Source of the DNA: CAZYZQ01 sp964652075
GTDB taxonomy: Bacteria > Bacillota > Clostridia > Oscillospirales > Oscillospiraceae
Direction: 5' to 3'
Assembly (NCBI GenBank): GCA_964652075.1
Contig: CAZYZQ010000035.1
Coordinates: 1-20,456, forward strand
DNA length: 20,456 nucleotides
Positions within the stretch are counted from its first letter, which is position 1, and each line of letters opens with the position of its first letter. The notes under the pieces were generated by a model. That model was not told the origin of the DNA, searched no databases, and worked only from the letters and a program-made list of their open reading frames with translations. Shown piece by piece: positions 15,296 to 20,456 of this stretch. Position numbers and translations under genes: made by a program.

Positions 15296-15332
15296 AGGAA
15301 TCGGAGCGATAAGGAAATCACAGGAGATGAAT

Positions 15333-16169
15333 ATGAAAGGAAAACGCCAGGCCCCGTCCGCCGCGGGGCGGATCGTCAAGGGGCTGTTTCTTGCAGTTTG
15401 CATTGTCGCGCTGCTGATCGGAACCGTTTACATTGTGGATCATCTGCGCCGGACGCCGGAGCCGGAGCTGCCGGAGGCGCCTGTGCCGCAGGAGCCGCTG
15501 CCGCCCGCCGTGCCGGAGAGCACGCTGGATACCGCGCAGTTCCAAAATCAGGGAGGGCGTATCACCTATCCGGACGCCCGCTTCGGCATCGACGTCTCCG
15601 CGCATCAGGGGGAGATTGACTGGAGCGCTGTGGCGGGCGACGGTGTGGAATTTGCCATTCTGCGCGCAGGCTACCGCGGCTATACGGAAGGGGATATCAC
15701 ACCGGATGAGCGGTTTGCTGAGAATCTTTCCGGCGCGCAGGCCGCAGGGATCGAAACGGGCGTGTATTTCTTCTCACAGGCCGTCACAGAGGAGGAGGCC
15801 GTAGAGGAGGCGAACTTTGTGCTGGACTGCCTGAACGGCGCATCGCTTGCCTATCCGGTCTATTTTGACTGGGAGGAGATCCTGAATGAGAATGCGCGTA
15901 CCGCGGACATGGACGCTACGAAGCTGACGGCCTGCGCCCTTGCGTTCTGCCGCACGATTGCGGAAGCGGGCTATCCGGCGGGCATTTACTTCAATCAGGA
16001 CTACGGCTACCGGCAGTATGACCTTGCCGCGCTGAAGGAGTACGCGTTCTGGCTGGCGGAGTACGCGGGCGCGCCCTCGTTCCGCTATGCCGTCGGGATG
16101 TGGCAGTATTCTGATTCCGGCACGGTTGCCGGAATTTCGGAGAATGTGGATCTGAATCTGTATTTTTAA
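15333..16169 (+). CDS. Membrane-anchored GH25 muramidase (lysozyme)
   Basis: GH25 enzymes cleave the beta-1,4 bond between N-acetylmuramic acid and N-acetylglucosamine in peptidoglycan. The 278-residue protein has a basic N-terminus, one membrane segment or uncleaved signal (about 18-36), a Pro/Glu-rich linker (41-62), then the catalytic domain with FGIDVSAHQGEIDW (84-97), the catalytic pair Asp179/Glu181 in YPVYFDWEE, GIYFNQDY and the end MWQYS...VDLNLYF typical of the family. I chose ATG 15333 because AGGAG (15322-15326) is 6 bases upstream; ATG 15327 would have no spacing. It probably acts at the outer surface on its own cell wall (remodelling) rather than as a phage lysin, since no phage genes are around. 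The ATP-grasp/PHP/deacetylase block follows 84 bases later. Confidence 0.92.
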   Translation: MKGKRQAPSAAGRIVKGLFLAVCIVALLIGTVYIVDHLRRTPEPELPEAPVPQEPLPPAVPESTLDTAQFQNQGGRITYPDARFGIDVSAHQGEIDWSAVAGDGVEFAILRAGYRGYTEGDITPDERFAENLSGAQAAGIETGVYFFSQAVTEEEAVEEANFVLDCLNGASLAYPVYFDWEEILNENARTADMDATKLTACALAFCRTIAEAGYPAGIYFNQDYGYRQYDLAALKEYAFWLAEYAGAPSFRYAVGMWQYSDSGTVAGISENVDLNLYF

Positions 16170-16177
16170 GACAGCAT

Positions 16178-16206
16178 GGCGGGGAAATGCAGTTGCATTT
16201 CCCGCC
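16178..16206 (+). other. Hairpin after the GH25 gene
   Basis: GGCGGGGAAATGC and GCATTTCCCGCC pair with one bulged G and a loop of about 4 bases. No T run follows. Its right arm contains the -35 box of the candidate promoter at 16193-16220, so it may be an attenuator or processing site rather than a full terminator. Confidence 0.5.
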
Positions 16207-16220
16207 GCGCATAGTAAAAT
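16193..16220 (+). promoter_or_regulatory. Candidate internal promoter for the ATP-grasp/PHP/NodB block
   Basis: -35 TTGCAT (16193-16198), 16-base spacer, -10 TAAAAT (16215-16220), about 34 bases before the GTG start codon of the ATP-grasp gene. The match is moderate and overlaps the preceding hairpin. Confidence 0.45.
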
Positions 16221-16253
16221 GAGTTCAAATTTGGGAGAAGGGAGGCGCTTGCC

Positions 16254-17387
16254 GTGACCGCGATTGTGACGGATGCGCATTACCGCATGGCGGTTGCGCT
16301 GATCCGCGACCTCGGGCAGGCCGGCATCCGCGTCATTGCCTGCGACTACGAGGATGTGACGGACAATCCCGGCTTTGCGTCAAAGTATGTTGACACGGTC
16401 GTGACCGTTTCGCGGCAGGACACGCTTGCAAAGCTGCGCCGTCTCTGCAAATCGCTGGAGGAGCGACCGGTGCTGCTGCCGGTCGGTGCACGCACACAGG
16501 AGCTGCTTGCTGCGCACAGAAGTGAAATGCTGGAGGTCTGTGGCCTTGCCCTGCCGACGCCTGCCAGCCTGAAGCTGTATAATGACAAGGCCGCGGTGGC
16601 GGCGCTGGCGGCGGAACTCGGAATTCCCACGCCGCACGACGACGCGATTCGTCCGGATGAGACGCTGCCCATGTTTTTTGACCGCGTGACCTGCCCGGCG
16701 GTGGTCAAGCCCGCCTGCGGCGAACAGTTTGGCCTGCACGCGAAGGAGCGCTACCGGATTGTCCGCGACAGCCGCGAGCTGGCGATGGCCTACGATCACT
16801 TCCAGACGATCACCGGCGAAGCGCCGCTGGTGCAGGAGTACCTGCCGGGCGACGGCGCGGGCTGCTCCGTCCTGTGCCGGGACGGGGAGATTCTGGCGGA
16901 GATCTGCCACCGCCGTATCCGGGAATATCCGGTTGCGGGCGGGCCGTCGAGCTGCGCGGAGGTCTGCAATATCCCGGCGCTGCACGAGGCCGCCGCCGCC
17001 TTTGTGGCGGCAACCGGCTATACGGGACTTGCAATGTTTGAGTTCAAAGCCGGTGCGGACGGGCAGTGGCGGCTTCTGGAGATCAATCCGCGCGTCTGGG
17101 GAACCTTCCCGCTGACGCGTGTCTCCGGATCAAACTTCTCACGGATGTGGTATGCACTGGCGGCCGACGAGCCGCTGCCTGTGTTCATTCCGCCCCGCCC
17201 GGTGCGCATGGCCTACTATCCCTCCGACCTGGCGGCGATGCTGGGCTATCTGCGGGCGGGCCGCCTGCGGCCGTTTTTCTCCGGTCTGGTGGATCTGATT
17301 CGCGCGAAGAACGGGCTGCGGGAACGTGGCGACCCGGCACCGTACCGGGTGTATATCAAATCGCTGAATGGAAGGGGACGCGCATGA
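16254..17387 (+). CDS. ATP-grasp carboxylate-amine ligase-like protein
   Basis: ATP-grasp ligases activate a carboxylate as an acyl-phosphate and join it to an amine or thiol. The 377-residue cytoplasmic protein has an N-terminal Rossmann-like domain (AIVTDAHYRMAVALIRDLG), a lid with the ATP-binding lysine in PAVVKPACGEQFG (Lys152), the hinge LVQEYLPGDGAGCSVL (192-207), and the metal-binding LEINPRVWGTF (275-285; Glu276 and Asn278). Substrates cannot be read from the sequence. It starts with GTG 16254, preceded by GGAGG (16241-16245) at 8 bases. Its stop overlaps the PHP gene start by 4 bases (ATGA), so the two are translationally coupled. With the deacetylase downstream, modification of an envelope amino sugar or peptide is a reasonable but untested idea. 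Confidence 0.85.
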   Translation: MTAIVTDAHYRMAVALIRDLGQAGIRVIACDYEDVTDNPGFASKYVDTVVTVSRQDTLAKLRRLCKSLEERPVLLPVGARTQELLAAHRSEMLEVCGLALPTPASLKLYNDKAAVAALAAELGIPTPHDDAIRPDETLPMFFDRVTCPAVVKPACGEQFGLHAKERYRIVRDSRELAMAYDHFQTITGEAPLVQEYLPGDGAGCSVLCRDGEILAEICHRRIREYPVAGGPSSCAEVCNIPALHEAAAAFVAATGYTGLAMFEFKAGADGQWRLLEINPRVWGTFPLTRVSGSNFSRMWYALAADEPLPVFIPPRPVRMAYYPSDLAAMLGYLRAGRLRPFFSGLVDLIRAKNGLRERGDPAPYRVYIKSLNGRGRA

Positions 17388-18112
17388 GAATAAACGTCGA
17401 TTTCCATGTGCATTCCGACGCCTCTCCGGACGGGCGCGACGGCATTTCGCGGCTGCTGGCGGGGGCAAAACGGGCGCAGCTTGCCGCGATCGCTGTCTGT
17501 GACCACGACCTGTGTACGCCGCTTCCGGCAGAGGACGGGATTTTGCTGATCCCGGGGACGGAAATTTCAACCGATCTCGGCCATATTCTTGGGCTGTTTT
17601 TGGAACAGCCTGTGGTGCTTGAACGGAGCGGCGGACTGCCAAAGGCACGCGCTGCAATCGACGCCATCCACGCGGCGGGCGGCATTGCAGTGCTGGCGCA
17701 CCCGTTCCAGCGGCGGACGGCGGACGCGGCCAGCTATCTGGATCTGCCGTTTGACGCGATTGAAGCGGCAAACGCCCGCGCCGCCATGAAAGTGCGGGAT
17801 GCGAACGCGCGCGCGGCACGGCTGGCGCAGAACATGCAGCTGCCGTCCACGGGCGGCAGCGACGCGCACAGCGCAAAGGAGCTCGGCAGCGCCTACACGG
17901 AGCTGGACGCCGCTGCGTGTACAATTCCCGCCCTGCGCGCGGCGCTGCTGGCGGGGAAAGGCAGGCCGGTGTTGCAGAAAACCTGCACCTGGAAACGAAA
18001 AGCCCTCTCCCAGTGGACCAAGGCCCGCCGGAGCGGGAGCGCGAAGCGGCAGGCAAAGGCGCTGTGCTATCTCGGCGCGGCTGTTTTGCGGGATTTGAAA
18101 AAAGGAGAATGA
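17384..18112 (+). CDS. PHP-domain metal-dependent phosphoesterase
   Basis: PHP-domain proteins use a cluster of two or three metal ions to hydrolyse phosphoesters. The 242-residue protein has the four PHP motifs: DFHVHSD (6-12; His8 and His10), AVCDHD (37-42), VLAHPF (103-108; His106) and GSDAHS (158-163; Asp160 and His162), with Glu60 and His67 in between, so all metal ligands look intact. It has no signal peptide. The C-terminal 40 residues are very basic (many Lys and Arg), which could bind nucleic acid, anionic lipid or polymer. ATG 17384 overlaps the ATP-grasp stop in ATGA. The NodB gene starts 4 bases after its stop. It could be a histidinol-phosphatase-like or nucleotide phosphoesterase; the substrate is unknown. 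Confidence 0.87.
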   Translation: MRINVDFHVHSDASPDGRDGISRLLAGAKRAQLAAIAVCDHDLCTPLPAEDGILLIPGTEISTDLGHILGLFLEQPVVLERSGGLPKARAAIDAIHAAGGIAVLAHPFQRRTADAASYLDLPFDAIEAANARAAMKVRDANARAARLAQNMQLPSTGGSDAHSAKELGSAYTELDAAACTIPALRAALLAGKGRPVLQKTCTWKRKALSQWTKARRSGSAKRQAKALCYLGAAVLRDLKKGE

Positions 18113-18115
18113 ACT

Positions 18116-19444
18116 ATGTCGTTGACTACAAAAGCCATCGGTGCGGCCAAAAAGCTCAAGCATCGTTTCGACGCACAGATCAAGGCGAGAACGCCGGTCT
18201 ATCTGTCGCCGGTGCGCCATATTGAGCGCGTTGCGCTGCCGGAGCGCGTCGTTGCGATGACGTTTGACGACGGCCCGTGCCGGATGCCCGCGATTCCGTC
18301 GCAAAGTGACAAGCCACTGACGCTGTCGCTGCTGGAGACGCTTGAGCGCTTCGGCGCAAAGGGTACGTTTGACGTTGTCGGCGATACCTCGGGCAATTAC
18401 CCGGACAAGCCCGGAAAAGAGGGAACCGCGCAGTGGGGCGGCATCAAGTACGACCACTACCCGGACTTTGAGCGCGACGCGGACGGCGGCGCGCTGCACT
18501 GCCCAGAGCTGATTTCGCGAATTCTGGAGGGCGGACACGAGATCACGAGCCACACGTATTCGCACGTCCTCTTCGGGCCTAAGCCGCTGGTCTACGGCGA
18601 CCGCGATCCGCTGCCGGGTCTGGACGCCGTAACGGCGGATCTGCAAAAGCTCCACACGTTGCTTCGCGAGAAGTGGAACTACGAGATCCGGCTCTCCCGT
18701 CCGCCGCACTATGTGGACAAGACGAAAGACGGCTTCTCGGCCTACGATGCGTATGCGCAGATGGGCTATCAGTACCTGTGCGCAAGCTTTGACGGCGCGG
18801 GCTGGCTTCCGCTGGCGTCCTACGAGGCGGAGGTGGAAGCAACGTGGCAGCCGATCGAGCGCGAGCTGGCGGCGAATCCCGACTATTTCTGCGGGCAGAT
18901 TATCTTCCAGAAGGACGGCTACAACATGGCCCGCCGCTCTCCGATTGCCGACGGCCTGCCGAAGCAGCTGGAGCTGCTGTCCCGGCACGGCTACCGCGTT
19001 GTGACGGTTTCGGAGCTTCTGGCCATGTGCCCGTTTACGGATCTGTCGCCGCAGGATGCGCTGTATCCGGCGGCGAAACGCCTGCTGGACGCCGGGTTCT
19101 GCGTCTGCTTCCGCGACAATACGGTACGCGCGCAGACGCCCCTGACACGCGCTGCGCTGGCAATGCTGGTGCATGGCGGCGAGACGGCGACGGCGCGGAT
19201 TGCGCTGGTGCGCGAAAAACGCGCCCCGGCGAAGGATGTGCCGTACTCCCACCCCTATGCGGCGGCGATTGCGCGTGCGGTGGAGGCAGGGGAGATGGCC
19301 TGCGAGAACGGAAAATTCCGCCCGGATGCGCCGGTGACGCAGGCGGAGTTCGCGGCCTTCTGCAAGGCTCGATTCGGCAAAGAGAGCAGCGCCGCGGTAT
19401 CTACCCACGCCGACGCAATTTCCGCGATGGCGGAGCTTCTATAA
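18116..19444 (+). CDS. NodB-type polysaccharide deacetylase with C-terminal SLH-like repeats, no signal peptide
   Basis: The NodB fold removes N-acetyl groups from peptidoglycan or other polysaccharides with a metal ion. Motifs seen in the 442-residue protein: MTFDDGP (48-54; Asp51/Asp52), SHTYSH (145-150; metal His146 and His150) and RPPH (195-198). About 90 residues separate the first two motifs, longer than usual. The C-terminus has two S-layer-homology-like repeats (about 307-353 and 373-421; the second reads KDVPYSHPYAAAI then FRPDAPVTQAEFAAF). SLH domains bind cell-wall polymer outside the cell, yet the N-terminus MSLTTKAIGAAKKLKHRF is basic without a hydrophobic stretch. AAAGGAG (18101-18107) lies 8 bases before ATG 18116. 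It ends the ATP-grasp/PHP/NodB block. Whether it is exported, and its substrate, are open. Confidence 0.87.
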   Translation: MSLTTKAIGAAKKLKHRFDAQIKARTPVYLSPVRHIERVALPERVVAMTFDDGPCRMPAIPSQSDKPLTLSLLETLERFGAKGTFDVVGDTSGNYPDKPGKEGTAQWGGIKYDHYPDFERDADGGALHCPELISRILEGGHEITSHTYSHVLFGPKPLVYGDRDPLPGLDAVTADLQKLHTLLREKWNYEIRLSRPPHYVDKTKDGFSAYDAYAQMGYQYLCASFDGAGWLPLASYEAEVEATWQPIERELAANPDYFCGQIIFQKDGYNMARRSPIADGLPKQLELLSRHGYRVVTVSELLAMCPFTDLSPQDALYPAAKRLLDAGFCVCFRDNTVRAQTPLTRAALAMLVHGGETATARIALVREKRAPAKDVPYSHPYAAAIARAVEAGEMACENGKFRPDAPVTQAEFAAFCKARFGKESSAAVSTHADAISAMAELL

Positions 19445-19450
19445 AATATA

Positions 19451-19490
19451 ACGACGTCCGAAGGGAGCGCGCCTTCGGACGTCGTTTTTT
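19451..19490 (+). terminator. Rho-independent terminator after the NodB gene
   Basis: A perfect 14-bp stem (ACGACGTCCGAAGG at 19451-19464, complement 19472-19485), 7-base loop, followed by Ts to 19490. T-rich sequence on the other side suggests it also ends the convergent TPR gene, whose stop codon overlaps the T run. Confidence 0.9.
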
Positions 19491-20415
19491 ATAGCTTTTC
19501 CCGCAGACGTGCGATTTCACGCCTGTGCTGCTCGACCTGCTCGCCGGAAATGGTCTGCCAGTCTGAGGCAAGGATTGCAATCTCCTCCTCGCGCGCCGCG
19601 ATGGCGCCCGCGTAGTCGCCCTGCAGCTCGCAGAGCAGGGCGATCGACGTGCAGGCATCGGTGAAGCGCGGCGGGGCTTGCAGCGTGAGTGCCTGCCGGT
19701 AGTGCGTGATTGCGTTGTCAAACTGCCCGGCGCGGGCCAGAAAGTCGCCGAGGTTCAGCTCGCGCAGCCACTCCTCGCCCGGCCGCAGCTCCATCTTCTC
19801 CCAAATTTCCTGCGCTGCGGTGCGGTCGCCACGGTACCACGCGATGATTCCGCGAAAGAGCGCGGCACGACTGTAGTTTTCGACTTTTTCCAGCTTTTCG
19901 CAGTAGGCGTCCGCCTCGTCGAAGCGAAGGTCGTCGAGCAGCTGGTCGATGAGCCAGAGATAGCCCATCCAGCAGTCCGGATTTTTCTCAAGAAACGCCT
20001 TGTACCAGTCAATCAGCTTGCAATGGTTTGCCACGTTCCAGTCCGGATATTTGCCCCGCATGGCGCCGACCAGCTCCGAGTGCGCGCTGGAGCACATCGG
20101 CTCGCGGCGCAGCGCCTCTTTGGCGTACTCCGCCGCCATCGCATGGTGTCCGGCGGCGAGCTGGTTTTCCATCTCCGCCAGCAGTTCATAGGGCTTGCCG
20201 TTGCCCGGTTCGCGCCGCCCCTTTTCCAGCAGGAATTCCTCGCTGCTCTTCACATCCGCCGCGTCGGGGACGCGCACGTCCCAGAGCATATTTTGAATGC
20301 GTTCCATCCGCGCCTCGTCCGAGAGCGCGAACAGCTCGTCGATCGTGACGCCAAAATAGGCGGAGAGCGCCGGCAGCATGGCAATATCCGGCGTGGACTC
20401 CCCTGTTTCACACAA
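19489..20415 (-). CDS. TPR-repeat protein with remnant of an XRE helix-turn-helix domain (5' end truncated)
   Basis: Full-length relatives have an N-terminal XRE DNA-binding domain followed by tetratricopeptide-like repeats and act as regulators. Here the 308-residue frame begins CETGESTPDIAMLPALSAYF and VTIDELFAL, which is only the last part of the XRE domain (normally preceded by a KW and about 30 residues holding the recognition helix). An in-frame TAA lies directly before the TTG at 20415-20413, no ribosome binding site fits, and no frame in the remaining 41 bases restores the domain. The rest is a run of TPR-like helices (ELLAEMENQLAAGHHAMAAEY, LWLIDQLLDDLRFDEADAYC, LNLGDFLARAGQFDNAITHY). 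The gene is either broken, interrupted by inserted DNA, or damaged by the sequence end. It converges on the NodB gene. Confidence 0.7.
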   Translation of the reverse strand: MCETGESTPDIAMLPALSAYFGVTIDELFALSDEARMERIQNMLWDVRVPDAADVKSSEEFLLEKGRREPGNGKPYELLAEMENQLAAGHHAMAAEYAKEALRREPMCSSAHSELVGAMRGKYPDWNVANHCKLIDWYKAFLEKNPDCWMGYLWLIDQLLDDLRFDEADAYCEKLEKVENYSRAALFRGIIAWYRGDRTAAQEIWEKMELRPGEEWLRELNLGDFLARAGQFDNAITHYRQALTLQAPPRFTDACTSIALLCELQGDYAGAIAAREEEIAILASDWQTISGEQVEQHRREIARLREKL

Positions 20416-20456
20416 TTAAAGATATTGTTTCCGTCTGAGTGCCAAGCGTATAGGGG

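Noticed and set aside
15096..15332. N-terminal extension of the GH25 frame
   Set aside because: It crosses the capA-like gene start and both divergent promoters; AGGAG fits ATG 15333.
17066..17383. Extension of the PHP frame into the ATP-grasp gene
   Set aside because: It overlaps most of the 3' part of the ATP-grasp gene; ATG 17384 gives the conserved PHP N-terminus.
17567..19408. Long open frame on the minus strand (613 residues) opposite the PHP and NodB genes
   Set aside because: Arg-rich, low-complexity translation typical of an antisense shadow in G+C-rich DNA; the plus-strand genes have full family motifs.
15333..19444. Prophage lysis region
   Set aside because: GH25 enzymes occur in phages, but this one is membrane-anchored and no holin, capsid, portal or integrase gene is present.

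Overview
The window looks like a chromosomal fragment of a G+C-rich, anaerobic, Gram-positive gut-type bacterium, most likely in the class Clostridia (Oscillospiraceae or a close relative). The evidence is a pyruvate:ferredoxin oxidoreductase start, a ThiI without a rhodanese domain, a YloU-FakA pair, SLH-type repeats, lipoprotein and GH25 envelope genes, strong GGAGG ribosome binding sites, and several TTG/GTG starts. This placement comes from gene content and protein style, not from a marker-gene search. I see no rRNA, tRNA, CRISPR array, transposase or phage gene. No stretch over 300 bases lacks a gene.

Layout. 1-132 (-): N-terminus of pyruvate:ferredoxin oxidoreductase, cut by the window edge. 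375-3545 (+): comM/yifB-type AAA+ ATPase, thiI and pncC/cinA, tightly packed and closed by a strong terminator. 3590-7103 (-): a GH31 alpha-glucosidase followed by an MFS permease, probably one carbohydrate-use operon. 7319-10543 (+): a solute-binding lipoprotein and then a PucR-type regulator, divergent from the GH31 operon. 10592-13508 (-): yloU (Asp23/Gls24) and fakA (fatty acid kinase), then an AAC(3)-family acetyltransferase. 13643-15121 (-): a membrane-anchored CapA-like protein. 15333-19444 (+): a membrane-anchored GH25 muramidase, then a tight block of ATP-grasp ligase, PHP phosphoesterase and NodB polysaccharide deacetylase with SLH-like repeats. 19489-20415 (-): a TPR protein that keeps only the tail of an XRE helix-turn-helix.

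How the genes may work together. 3.6-10.5 kb reads as a sugar-acquisition locus: GH31 and MFS on one arm, a sugar-type binding lipoprotein and regulator on the other, with a 14-bp palindrome over the lipoprotein promoter as a likely operator. 13.6-19.4 kb is envelope-centred: CapA-like and GH25 proteins face each other across divergent promoters, and the ATP-grasp/PHP/NodB-SLH block is the best candidate for an undescribed envelope-modifying pathway.

Most notable observations: (1) the lipoprotein's strong RBS and ATG at 7306 are one base out of frame with its reading frame because of an A7 run. (2) The ATP-grasp/PHP/NodB-SLH operon has no function I can name. (3) The CapA-like protein lacks the usual Asn-Asn-His motif. 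(4) Homology of the XRE-TPR gene stops abruptly about 47 bases from the window end.
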